From positions 1 through 25,000 of the forward strand of contig CAIIXF020000195.1 of NCBI GenBank assembly GCA_903813345.2: a stretch of DNA of 25,000 nt, in the 5' to 3' direction. Positions 12,465-23,432 of this stretch are shown here, piece by piece (the stretch's first letter is position 1; the number at the start of each line of letters is the position of its first letter). This stretch comes from Owenia fusiformis. Taxonomy: Eukaryota > Annelida > Polychaeta > Sabellida > Oweniidae. Position numbers and translations under genes: made by a program. Under the pieces are notes generated by a model. It was given only the letters and a program-made list of their open reading frames with translations. It was not told where the DNA came from and made no database searches.

Positions 12465-12972
12465 TTTCTCCTAATTCATTTATAGACATTAAAAACTCAT
12501 CGCTACAATAAACACCAAATTGTAAACACAGAGGATTTCATGACTCTCTATACATATGAACTTGAATTCAGCTTTTCTGTAAATCAAAATGTGATAACCA
12601 GTTGAATCTTGTTTATAATGATAGGTTGTTAGCATCTCTGCATGTACGCGTGTTAATGTTTGCAGAGTTTATGGCATCATTATGATAGAGGGGCAATAGA
12701 GGCAATAAAATGGCTCATAAAACTTGTCACCAATCCATAAATAATCTTGATGAAATTATCGTATAATATTCAAAATTTAGAGAACGTGTAAAATATCAAG
12801 AAATTATCGATCACTTTGATGATTAGTGCGTGGAATAACTTGACCTGTGTCACTTCATTGATAAATTTTATAAAAAGCGATTATTATTCAAGTTATTTAA
12901 AATTTAAATTGTATAGAAAACTGCATGGATTGAAAGCGTAAATTGACTAACTTTTCAATCCAAAAAATTAAT
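12465..12972. other. AT-rich 5' flank of Otx
   Basis: Very AT-rich unique sequence between the candidate element at 12.4 kb and the proximal promoter. No exon, repeat or convincing motif cluster is seen. Confidence 0.5.
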
Positions 12973-13068
12973 GTCATTGGTTACATAATAGGGCCGTACT
13001 TTTGGGGACATTTTATAAGCCGGTTTGTGATTGGTTAAGCGGCTCAAGAGCTCGACTAATCAAAAGTA
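12973..13068 (+). promoter_or_regulatory. Otx proximal promoter: paired CCAAT boxes and inverted repeats
   Basis: Two inverted CCAAT boxes sit in nearly identical 11-mers, GTCATTGGTTA (12973-12983) and GTGATTGGTTA (13027-13037), 54 bp apart. They are about 200 and 150 bp upstream of the predicted start site, a usual range for NF-Y. The second is nested in inverted repeats: TACTTTTG (12997-13004) with CAAAAGTA (13061-13068), and AGCCG (13018-13022) with CGGCT (13040-13044). The layout suggests a compact promoter, or a small foldback element co-opted as one. Confidence 0.45.
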
Positions 13069-13150
13069 GGGCATATTTTTGTGGCAAGTTGTTCTATTGT
13101 TATGTGTGTTTGGAAAACCCTAGGTGGTCGTATAGGTGCTCGTTGGGCTG

Positions 13151-13157
13151 TATATAG
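13151..13157 (+). promoter_or_regulatory. Otx TATA box
   Basis: TATATAG lies in a locally GC-rich context. A CCAATT initiator-like word about 29 bp downstream puts the predicted transcription start near 13,180. From there to the Otx start codon no ATG occurs, which supports a real 5' leader. An alternative initiator-like word, TCACTC, lies at 13197-13202. Confidence 0.45.
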
Positions 13158-13179
13158 AGGCAGTGGTTCATAATCGTCC

Positions 13180-13395
13180 AATTATTTACTGGCGAGTCAC
13201 TCAAGACACAGGTGTACCAGCTCTAATCAGAACAAGACAATATTCAGAAACATTGGACTTATTTGGAATTTTTACCAAGTACAATCTACAACGGAATTCG
13301 GCATTGAGCTTCAGATCTATTTTATAACATAGATCGGATAAGTGAAGAAAATATACTACAGAAGTGTAGACTCAGGTTGTTTATAGTGAATCATT
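13180..13395 (+). other. Predicted Otx 5' UTR
   Basis: The leader of about 215 nt between the TATA-predicted start and the ATG has no upstream ATG in any frame. The true 5' end was not observed and could differ. Upstream leader exons from other promoters are also possible, as Otx genes often have several. Confidence 0.4.
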
Positions 13396-13591
13396 ATGCC
13401 TGTTACAGATTCCCTTCACGTCGAGAATCTTCAACAACCACCAATGTCAATGGGATCGATGGCCTACCCCACTCCACCCCCACATTCTATGGGGGTCGGG
13501 AAATCGGCATACTCCGTCAATGGAATCAGTCTTTCCAGCCCTAATATGGACATGTTGTCTCATCCTGCAATGGGATACCAAGGAACATACA
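13396..13591 (+). CDS. otx: Otx homeobox transcription factor, coding exon 1 (N-terminal region)
   Basis: Encodes residues 1-65 and the first base of codon 66 of a 290-aa Otx protein, a nuclear DNA-binding regulator of anterior and neural (and often endodermal) patterning. The start is the first ATG after the leader, with A at -3. The exon ends at a consensus donor (ACA|GTAAGT), phase 1. Residues about 37-62 (AYSVNGISLSSPNMDMLSHP and onward) match the conserved Otx N-terminal block usually written YxVNGLSLxxPxMDLLHPSVGY. Before it lies an atypical leader of about 36 residues, rich in Met and Pro (MPVTDSLHVE..., a PTPPPH run). Most Otx proteins begin within a few residues of the block, so this may be a lineage-specific extension or one isoform. 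In-frame Met codons at 17, 19 and 22 are alternative starts. Gene identity is near certain; only the start choice is open. Confidence 0.93.
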
Positions 13592-14802
13592 GTAAGTGAT
13601 ATTTTACATCGGAGAATTTACAACTTGAAGATAATTCCTTCTCAGATGATATTTTATATTAAATTATGTGCGGTAGAGCATTATATAAGAAATAACTTTC
13701 AAATGGCTATATATCAAATTAGTCTCTATTGATGCGGTTTGAAACTCAGCGTTCTTGGCAATTTGTGATATTTGAAATTGCCATTGTAAATGGGGAAACG
13801 ATACTCATCACCAATTTCAATAGGAAATGTAAAACATCGGTTTGTTTATGTTTTATTTGCACCGAATGACCTACAAAGTCGGCTTACCAAAAGTGCAATT
13901 AGATAGCACTATTGAGAACTATTGAATATGATGGTATATGGTTTGATTCATGACTTAAGATTAAAAATTATCAATACATTCAGAGTCGAGAAAATTGCAA
14001 GACTGGCGTAACGTTCGATCTCATCAAAATGCGATATTATGTTAAAAGCTTCACCATAATTAATTTTCAATGTTTTAAAGTTTTCTTTCTAATCGTTTAC
14101 GTTTTAGTTATAGTTCCTTATCAATATGCTAAAATTAATCTCTTCGAAACAACACAAACAATAAATAAATAAAGATAAGATAAAAAAATTAAATTTGTAA
14201 CACTGAATGGGTCAAGTTTAATGTCAGCGAACAAACGTCAACAAAAAATACAAAATTTACACTTCAAAACTTTTACTTTCCAAATGATTATCACCGAACT
14301 ATCATTTTTGACTGTGGAAACAATTCACTTGCCAAATTTTTACACATAACTTCATATGTGTCATATTTGAAAAATTATTTTTAATCTCAAGGAAATTTGC
14401 TTAAGTGGAGGATGCCTTTATTTATGTATTTGGGGTATTAAGATCTAGGGTAGAGGCCTGTTTCCTGCAATGTTTCGAGAGGTGTGAATTCTTAATCCGT
14501 GCAAACTGTGACACAAACTTTCTCCTTGTTTTTGTTTATAAATGTTATCAATGGGATTAAAATGCCCAAACACAGACAGTTAATTTATACAATTATAACA
14601 TACTACCACTTTAACGAACCACGAAATAAATTAGCAGAAATACCGAATGATTTGACTAAAAGCTTTTTAACGATAGGACATGACATCTACGTGAAGTCAT
14701 CGAAAGTCACCTGTACTATACGACATTTTTTGGCAAAGAAGTGAAAGTTGAAATTGATCTAGCGTTTTACCCATTATTAACTGTGTTGAATATTGGTTGA
14801 AA

Positions 14803-14961
14803 TCAATTGGCGTGTTGTGTAGTTGAAAACTTGTAAGTAACTTCCTCAGCTGGAGTGACCAAGGTGGTTTTCCCCAATAAATTTCTAACATCTTGGTCAT
14901 CGTATGTCGTGATTCTGCCCCCAACGTAAACTTGAGCAAAAACACGTTTAACATTAGTCGC
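14803..14961 (-). pseudogene. Possible decayed coding fragment of unknown family
   Basis: Read on the - strand, one frame gives 52 codons without a stop and with protein-like composition. It includes VFAQVYVGGRITTYDDQDVR followed closely by NLLGKTTLVTPAEEVTYKF. It has no start codon, ends at TGA and is preceded by in-frame stops. A second overlapping frame on the same strand is open from 14,984 to 14,697, as expected if a frameshift separates remnants of one reading frame. I do not recognise the family; a transposon or processed-gene remnant in the Otx intron is the simplest reading. It could also be chance. Confidence 0.3.
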
Positions 14962-16639
14962 TCATTTAGACACAAATCAACCAAATTGAAATGCCGTTTT
15001 AGAGCAAATCATCTGTTATGCGAGTACAATGAGTAGTCATTAACGTCTTTTACTATTAACAAGTAAATTATGATTTATAAATGACAAATTGTGCGATGGT
15101 TAGATAGATTAGATTTCAATCGTTCATCTTGATGACTCGCTACACCCACTTTTATTTTAGCGGATTTAATTATTCTTTTAGGAAAATTATATAACATACG
15201 TCAAATTTGACATTTGAATAACAATTTTAGTGGGCTAGGGAAATTAAAACTGACACCTGAACATTTTCAATCAGTGTTTACAAGCTAACACATTGGTATG
15301 CATCTGGGCAACTGTTATAAAATGAATAATATGGCTGACATATGAAAACCTTTTACAATGTTACATGCAGTTGCCATGTCGCTTTCTACTGACTCAAAAT
15401 TGATATATTCTTCAATCCTATTCACATATTCTGACTCTAAGTGTTAAAATACTTGGATAAACAAAATCAATTCTACATAATTTAACATATTGAATTTTGA
15501 GTAAAGAAAAATTGGTCGTTTTACAGTCGTGCTCTTTTACCTGACCAAATTATGTTCGAATTCAGATTGCCGAGGTGAAAATGTTTCCAACCATTGCAGA
15601 CTTCTTTAATTGGCTCTAAATTAATTGTTTGCAATTGTTGTTGCTTTTGTTGCCATTAAAAGGTAGAATTAATTAGGCTATTGTTTTATAATAAGCCAGC
15701 TTTATACCATGAAAGATTGGATGATAGCAGGGGGTCGGGTCTCTTTTAAGCCAATTTTGGTAATTTTTATAGCATCATAGCAGACCAGTGTGCAGGTACA
15801 TGTCAGCGCACAGTGACACACTCGCGACACATTGCTGTAATAAGCATTATAAAATGCCCAGTTGACATCTGAAGATATCAAATATTTCAAGAAACGTATG
15901 CAAACTTCACCAATCTCGGAAAACTCCACAAAATATACTCAATTGATTGAAATCACGTGCACTTTTTATGGCAAGCTCATTATGTCAAACTCACATACTT
16001 AAAAAATTGAATCTTGGAAACAAAAAATGTCAAGTAAAATTGAGCAGTTTTTTGGGCATCAACTCATGCTCAAGAAGAAAGAAGAAAATTCTAACTTGTT
16101 AAATGGTTTCACGACCTCAATGTCACGTTACCTGCGTCTTTTGTCACCATTGAGCAGTGACTCGATGACAAGTAGTATAAGTCGTGGCTTTGTGCAGCCT
16201 CGCTATCGCATTACAGCATTCCTCTTCATTTCCTGAAACAAGGTGATTTACTGGATTACAATATAATTAGAATATGGTCACATAACGGATAACGCAACAT
16301 GAGATATACTTTCATACTTCAATGTGTTTAGAATTCATCATCGCATTAAATTTACACGACCCATCATATCTAACAAGATTACAGAAATGCACTTCAAACA
16401 GTTTTTGTGCCTTATTTTCTCAAATAACCCATTAAAATATCTTCACGAATAGTCTGAGAAATAGTTTTTTATTTAAAGCAATGGCCATACTATCGCTTTA
16501 ATAATTCCAAATTACAATTCCTTCAACAGTTTTTTAAATATAATATGATGAGCGGTAATTGAACCGTGAAACTTAAGTCAAGCTATAATCAAATTCTAAT
16601 GGAGATATTTTGTTTCAAACTACTGGATTAAAAGCTATT

Positions 16640-16760
16640 TATGGAGCGGCCCTCGGGGATTCTCGCTCCCAAAGGACTTACGCTAAATGACAAGGCGTGT
16701 CAGCTCCAATCTAAATTACAGCCCTCTCGCCTGATTTTTAATCAACCATTTAGTAAAAGT
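16640..16760. promoter_or_regulatory. Candidate intronic regulatory block
   Basis: A locally GC-rich island in an AT-rich intron, with GGGGATTC near 16,675, a TGACAAGGCGTGTCA imperfect palindrome near 16,687-16,701, and a TTTTTAATCAACC word near its end. It sits about 0.75 kb upstream of the homeobox exon. Function as an enhancer is a guess from composition. Confidence 0.2.
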
Positions 16761-17322
16761 TCTTTGCGAGATATGAAACTATATTATTTTCTCCAAATTA
16801 ACCACATCAGATCAACGATCAGTCAAGTCATCAATCTAAGATACAAATGAATTTCTTCAGCGGTTGTTTCTGGTCTTATCTATTGGTATTCGATAACAAA
16901 GAATTGGCCATTTATCTCTTTCTATCTATCAGATACCAAAAAAGTAATTCATCAAACGTGAGTAGCAAATCAAAAATAGACCGTATGTCTTTATAATTAA
17001 TGTGTTTTATTTATATAAAAGTTCGACCCGAACCCTCAAAACCAAGGTCATTCGGTGCAAGTTTAGCCGCATTTCCTTGTCGTTACCAACCAACTTAGAA
17101 ATGGACTCTAAATGATGAATAGCATGTCATAGATACAAGACATATATTTGATCAAATGAGAGTACTACATTGTGGGTTGTGCCATTGGTGAACCATCGTA
17201 CTTGCCATTCTTAAAAACATACCTCTAACTTGTTTTGATGACTCAAACATCAATGTGACATTATTTATAACTGTGACTGACATGTCATTCGAGTGGAACT
17301 TTAAATTGAATTTTATGTCTGA

Positions 17323-18319
<997 letters not shown>

Positions 18320-18844
18320 GTGTGGTTTAAGAACAGACGAGCGAAATGTAGGCAGCAAGCAAAGACCGTTGACGGCAAGCCAAAGGCCCCAACTACACCT
18401 AAGAAATCTAAGTCTCCACCCCCACCATCATCATCTCCTTCATCTCTACCATACAAGCCCGCAACAGCCGTCAGTAGCGCACCAATGAACCCAGGATCTG
18501 GGCCTATCTGGAGCCCAGCATCTATTCCACCAGTTGGCGATCTTATGGGATCAAATAGCTGTATGCAACGGCCAGCGGCTTACCCAATGACCAATCAACC
18601 CCAGCACGGAGGTTACCCCTCTCAGAACTATGGCGGGTATAGCTACCCGGGCAGTATGGACTACATGTCCCCAATGCAGCTTCCCGTGATGACCTCTCAA
18701 CAGCTTACACCGCCCATGTCGTCAGTACACACCAGTCAGGCACCATACGGCTCCCTTCCCAGTGCCCAGTCACTTTCTAGGAACACACCAGACTGTATGG
18801 ACTATAAAGACAACGGCTCCTGGCCGAAGTTTCAGGTGCTCTAA
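18320..18844 (+). CDS. otx: Otx coding exon 3 (homeodomain helix 3 and C-terminal region)
   Basis: Encodes residues 117-290. It opens with recognition helix 3, VWFKNRRAKCRQQ (117-129). Lys at homeodomain position 50 (residue 120) gives the TAATCC/GGATTA specificity of the Otx/Bicoid class; N51 is residue 121. A basic Lys-Pro stretch (131-147), a Pro/Ser run (149-158), the conserved IWSPASI motif (179-185), a Gly-Tyr-Ser-rich region (about 213-232) and the Otx tail (277-290, DYKDNGSWPKFQVL) follow. The tail is close to the vertebrate and ambulacrarian form, with a Pro inserted between Trp and Lys. Only one copy of the tail is present. The frame runs from the acceptor TACAG|GTG to TAA. Total length, 290 aa, is normal for Otx. 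Confidence 0.97.
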   Translation: MWFKNRRAKCRQQAKTVDGKPKAPTTPKKSKSPPPPSSSPSSLPYKPATAVSSAPMNPGSGPIWSPASIPPVGDLMGSNSCMQRPAAYPMTNQPQHGGYPSQNYGGYSYPGSMDYMSPMQLPVMTSQQLTPPMSSVHTSQAPYGSLPSAQSLSRNTPDCMDYKDNGSWPKFQVL

Positions 18845-18981
18845 ACTATATATAGTATTGCAATCATTTCATTGCTCACTTCATTCCATGTATAGTTAAG
18901 GCGACTGGGGCGCGATCACCAGATGTCGCTACAAGCTAGTCACTGCCAGGCGGGGCAGCCCAAATATCTCACACAGGACTG

Positions 18982-19024
18982 GTCTCCATAGCAACGGTCG
19001 CAGACAGACAGTTACCATGACAAC
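18982..19024 (+). promoter_or_regulatory. Paired RFX-type X-box motifs
   Basis: GTCTCCATAGCAAC (18982-18995) and GTTACCATGACAAC (19011-19024) lie 29 bp apart in the Otx 3' UTR. Both fit the GTNNCCATRRCAAC form of the X-box bound by RFX winged-helix factors; they differ from the ideal palindrome GTTGCCATGGCAAC at three and two positions. X-boxes usually mark promoters of ciliary genes. No ciliary gene starts here, so a 3' enhancer or an RNA-level role are alternatives. Confidence 0.45.
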
Positions 19025-19096
19025 AAACGTCACTACGCACGCTCATAACGTAGAGATGACGTCCGGGTCCCTACACTTGGGACAACGTCAATTGTG

Positions 19097-19102
19097 AATA
19101 AA
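19097..19102 (+). terminator. Otx polyadenylation signal
   Basis: Canonical AATAAA about 250 nt after the stop codon, followed by TG-rich sequence (near 19,120-19,150) suitable as a downstream element. Confidence 0.6.
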
Positions 19103-19125
19103 CGCTGTACATTGCTTATTATTTG

Positions 19126-21006
19126 TGAACAAATGTATTATATTGTGTATATTAGTTAGTGAATAAGAGGACATGTCTGAACGCGGGAGTGAAAGTTTAC
19201 TGTACTAATAATTAATTTATTGAAATCGCAAGTCGCGTGGACAATCTGAGGCATAATAGTGAAAGTGCACGAATCTGAAGATTACTTACTAGCAAAAGAC
19301 ATGGCCCATCTTCTGTTTTTAGTGAATGTGGTAGAATTATGATCAATTTGATTCTCATTTTAGTAAATCATGCATTGATAATAAAGATTTCCAGTTCTAG
19401 TCATACCATGAAAAACTTAGAATGAATAAGAAGTGAATTGCGGCTAGTAATAACTTTCTCTAAGTGCAACATTTCAAATGTATCATAAATAAAAACAGGG
19501 TAATTTGTAATAGAAATTCGTATCAGTATTTTCATGATGTTACATATCACAACATTTGATACAGGGCAAAAGCGGTAAATTCTACATTTGTGTTGCCAAA
19601 AAATTCTCAGTGAGTTTTCCAACGATTTAAATGAAAAAAAATTGACCTAATGTATAGAATTTTGTTTAATCAAGTAACACCAAGACAACTGCACAAACGT
19701 GCTGTATGTGTGTGTCATAACATAATTTATTTAATTGTATTCATGAATTCGAAATGTATCCATTTAAAAGCAAACCATATATCTATATTGCAACGAATTT
19801 GTGTTCATTTTGTAAAGATGAAAATGTTGATGTAAGATACATGACATATCGAAGTGTCATTTCATCAAATGTAAATGAAGTAAAACTGAAATAAATCGAG
19901 AAGGTTTTATTGAAAATTGATTTTTTGCTTTGTTTGTTTTAGCGGAGAAGTTGGGGTTGTTTATGAAGCTTTATTTAAAAAAACTGCATTCTATCCACCA
20001 ATTTACTGAGTTCGCTTTTAAAGAGAGATTTCAACAACAGTAAGACATACAAGCCTTTGATCCCCAGTGTGCTTTTCGTCTGGATTTATATAGTTCACAA
20101 TCTGCAGTTTGCGTGGTTTGAAGATGTGGGAGGGAGCACGATGCTCTCACAGAAATGATGACGTGAGAACACCACATGCCTTTTCCATACCATTACATAC
20201 TGACGTCATTGTCAAGTTAAACATGTTCCAAATCCTTCGTCAGATGAAATAGAACAGACCCTATCTATGAATATACAAGCAAAATATATCTACTTATATA
20301 ATTGTCCTAGAATGCAGAGTCAATTTGATAATTTAATATAAGATAGTCATGGGTAACGTTTTCTTGAAGAGTCGCCCATACTATTAAACCAGTGTATTCC
20401 TTTACTAGTCATTCGTAACGTATGTAATACCTTGATGGATCAAGATGGAGTCTTCACCATTAACTCGATGGACAATAAAAATAACGTCTAAACCATCCGC
20501 ATTGGCTCATGATGCCATATGTTAATGAGTACCAATTGCCGTTGCCTTGCATCAGGCCATTGCCCCCATTGCCGATTAGGGTGTGTACTGTGTAAGTAGT
20601 GTATGGGAGGTACATGTACATAAATTACACAATGTCTCAATGCAAGGGTGCCCGTGTCTCATAAGCTTCCAATGTCATCTGTTCCAATGTACCATCAAAA
20701 AACATTCAAAAAACATTTCATCCCAGACTTGCCGTTTCTTATCCAATTTATTATTCACCTTTGAAATAACAAAACATAATCTGTTAAAGTTTCGACGCAA
20801 AAAACATGATTTTACGGAGATAATTTGTCACACCGATGAGAATTTACGTTCATTTCGAAAAGAATTGGTATCGATATGGTGAATTGAATTGAACACATGT
20901 TTAAACCAGTCATCAAAAATTTCTAAAAAATCTACACATTTATTGATCATCTTTTGAATGGTAACCCTTTAATTTGAAAAAGTATAGATACATTCTTTTA
21001 TATATA
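19126..21006. other. Non-coding sequence downstream of Otx
   Basis: No supported gene. It may include longer Otx 3' UTR forms up to about 19,920. A perfect CRE palindrome (TGACGTCA, 20201-20208) with a TGACGTGA half-match about 40 bp before it stands out. GC-richer sequence at 20,490-20,590 has no recognisable content. Confidence 0.5.
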
Positions 21007-21203
21007 CAGTCCCGTAGCCAGGATTTGCCAAGGGGCGGGGGTTCAATTTTTGAAAAATTTCAGGGGGGTTCACTTGTGGCAATTTTGGTCCAAAAATGGC
21101 CAAAATCACTTAAAAAGGTTCGCAGAATGGTGAAAAACTGCATTTGAAAGATTTTTAGGCCAAGGGGGGGGGGGGGGGGGGGGGGGTACTGGCTACGGGC
21201 CTG
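21007..21203. mobile_element. Short non-autonomous inverted-repeat element with a poly-G tract
   Basis: A 197-bp unit bounded by 15-bp terminal inverted repeats with one mismatch (21007-21021, reading CAGTCCCGTAGCCAG, against 21189-21203). ATA on both outer sides could be a short target duplication. Inside are a G-rich run near the left end, several FFF/KNG-coding-like A/T stretches without an open frame, and an uninterrupted run of 23 G (21164-21186) at the right. It has no coding capacity. The superfamily is undetermined. Confidence 0.65.
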
Positions 21204-21759
21204 ATAGTTTTAGAAAACACATCAGATATTTCCTTTGTTCTTGGTATCATATGTTCGGAATGAAATGAAACATCTATCCGAACCTCATTGGAACAAAATG
21301 ACATATAAACAACCTGTTTAGGTCTCTCAATATTGTAATTGCACAAAGGAAAGTTTGGTTCATCTAAAAAACAAGTATCTTGGTAATGAAATAAGAGGTT
21401 TACTTTAATTTTTATCTATTTTTGAGTTTTGTTTTATTTTCTTAATACTTTTTGTTAAATGAACCAAACTTGGTGTGATGTGATCGTGTTAGTGTAATAT
21501 TAAATTATAGAGGGCAGCACGTTCTTGTTGTCGTTCAGATATTAATTACTGCCATCTATATCTATGTAGAAAACATTTTATTATATTATAATAGGGTGAT
21601 ACCTTGAAACCTCGCATTTGAAGCTTCCTGCGATCGGGGAGAACCTCAAGTCAAATCAACAAAAATCATCTGGGCCACCTGGGGGATAGAGGTCCATGGT
21701 GTGGTTAGATGGCACGGTATTTTCAATGGTGTACTTTGTCGCATGTAGTGCTTGTCTTG
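21204..21759. other. Spacer between the two related repeat copies
   Basis: AT-rich sequence with no gene. A GAGGGCAGCACG word at 21,510-21,521 and a TGCCATCTATAT word near 21,550, with a partly inverse AGATGGCAG near 21,935, hint at another degraded element, but boundaries cannot be set. Confidence 0.4.
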
Positions 21760-21885
21760 CCCGTAGCCATCTTTTACCAGGGGGGGGGCTTTGCTAAGGG
21801 GAAGCTTTTTAACAGTTTTGGTTAAAAAATCATGCAAAAAGTCCTCAGAATGGTGAAAAACTGCATGATTTTGAAAGAATTACAA
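21760..21885. mobile_element. Truncated, diverged relative of the 197-bp element
   Basis: Shares the starting word CCCGTAGCCA (21760-21769), a following run of 9 G, and an internal CAGAATGGTGAAAAACTGCA (from 21846) that is identical in the first copy (from 21123). Order and orientation agree, but the spacing is 26 bp shorter and the right terminal repeat is missing. It is therefore a separate, decayed insertion or duplicate. Confidence 0.6.
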
Positions 21886-22532
21886 AAGAATGAACTCACA
21901 TCATCTACTACAATAGTCATTAGTGTCAATAGAAAGATGGCAGTGTGCTCGTTCTAGCTATTTTTGACAGACTACAACGCCATCTTTACATCGACACCCT
22001 ATCTATACATTTTTCATCATTATCTTTTAGCATCAGATATTATAGAAAATTGTCAAAAACTGTTAATATCAAACTGATACATTGCACACTGGAAAAATTA
22101 CAAGTTATTGTGTCTATGAAATATATTTCTTGTAGAATTGATATTCATTGTGTTTGTATTATTAGGCTTTGTGTCCTGTGCATAAATATAGAATATATGC
22201 AATCATTTTTTTAGGTTTATTGTGCATGTAATGTACCACTTGTGTACAATTAACCTTTATTGTATGTAACATATGGCGTGTATACAATCAAATTGAATGT
22301 AGTAATTACTTCTGTAATATACGAGTATTACGATATCTACAATCAGACTTACATACCATCATATTTCATTATGTGATACATCGTGTATATACAATTAGAT
22401 TTTACTGTGTGCTCTATACATTGGCCTGTAATACACAACTTTTACACAAATGATTACCGTCATGGGTGCAATTCTACTTGTGAGGTAATGTATTTGTGAA
22501 TAAAGATAGTTTGTAAATAGCACAGTTATATT
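21886..22532. other. AT-rich intergenic sequence
   Basis: No gene is supported. The 89-codon open frame at 21,945-22,214 is AT-driven. Loosely similar words of the TATACAAT(T/C)A type recur between 22,241 and 22,400 with irregular spacing; I do not call them a repeat array. Confidence 0.5.
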
Positions 22533-23242
22533 CAGGGTGTCTGGAAAGTAAAGATACAAATACTCTAATTTTAATAGATTTAGTTTTTTGTAATGAAATT
22601 GCTATTCTCTAGTATAATGATATCATTGATACATATCAGAACTATGTAATGTCACCAGTATAATCAAAGAAAAGGTATATAAGTGCTTAGAAAAAGGGTC
22701 CCTGGAAGTCAACAGTGCACCTCCTCAGCCAATGCACCAATTTACAAAGCAAAGGAAACAAATCTTAAAATTGAATGTGTTGACATTAACCCTTTTGTAC
22801 AATGGCGCATATTTCCCTAATAATGTCCCGTTCGACTTCTACATTAATGAATATTTTAAAGCAATATTTGTTAGAAGTTCAACATAAAAATGAGACTCGG
22901 CTGGAAGCCAATGTTATCAGCAATCTTAGAGATTGACAGCAGTGAGTTTGTCTTTGAATCTCCGGTCAAAATGCACAAAGAATATTTAAATAATGGTGGG
23001 AAATACATAATATTGGATAACTGTAGTAGTGTCAAATGAAAAAATAATGTTACAGTACTTATCCTTTTGCTGTTGTGGTACATAATTTGATGTATAATAA
23101 CAACAGACAATGGAGTGTCCAGATGATATGAACAGAACTTTTTTTTGAAACAATTTGTCATGACAGTTGCAGCAATTTCATCTCACATCAGGTAAATCTA
23201 TTGAAATTAGAGCATTAGTATCTTTACTTTCAGGACACCCTG
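22533..23242. mobile_element. Non-autonomous DNA transposon with about 70-bp terminal inverted repeats
   Basis: The left end (22533-22577) and right end (23198-23242) are inverted copies matching at 40 of 45 positions, starting CAGGGTGTC. Looser similarity extends the arms to 22603 and 23171, including a shared ATGAAATTGCT. The element is 710 bp. The interior shows only short broken frames and no transposase I can recognise. A clear target-site duplication is not seen, so the superfamily stays open. It ends 190 bp from the stop codon of the neighbouring oxidase-like gene. Confidence 0.8.
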
Positions 23243-23432
23243 TATGTTGGTTTCCCATATATTAATTCTGATACTCATAGCATCTTTCTGTTTAACCTGA
23301 AACATCTCAGGACTGAGAAGAAATGAGATGTCATGGTTTATCATAATGTATAACCTGCTATAAGCTCGAATATCACTCACACGTATCCTATCCAATATAC
23401 CGGAAAACTCATTTTATGTCAAACCCCATGTT
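23243..23432. other. Short 3' flank of the questin oxidase-like gene
   Basis: This 190-bp stretch lies between the transposon end and the stop codon of the - strand gene. No canonical AATAAA is visible on the - strand here, so its transcript may end inside the transposon or use a variant signal. Confidence 0.5.

Larger units (their letters stand above)
18845..19125 (+). other. Otx 3' UTR (short form)
   Basis: Begins with a 12-bp perfect palindrome, ACTATATATAGT (18845-18856), right after the stop. The central part (about 18,895-19,090) is clearly GC- and CpG-richer than the flanks and carries two X-box motifs. The first polyadenylation signal, AATAAA, lies at 19097-19102, with cleavage expected 10-30 nt later. 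Further AATAAA signals at 19380-19385 and 19890-19895 would make longer forms. Confidence 0.6.

Noticed and set aside
13136-13327. Open frame overlapping the Otx promoter and 5' UTR
   Set aside because: It lacks an ATG start and spans the TATA box; better explained as leader and promoter sequence.
13520-13732. Frame overlapping Otx exon 1 and running into intron 1
   Set aside because: An out-of-frame shadow of the Otx exon with no independent support.
22241-22400. Recurring TATACAAT-like words suggesting a minisatellite
   Set aside because: Spacing is irregular (38, 55 and 52 bp) and similarity beyond the short word is weak.
22871-23161. 96-codon reverse-strand frame inside the 710-bp transposon as a possible transposase
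   Set aside because: No catalytic triad or DNA-binding motif is visible, and the opposite strand shows equally plausible short broken frames.
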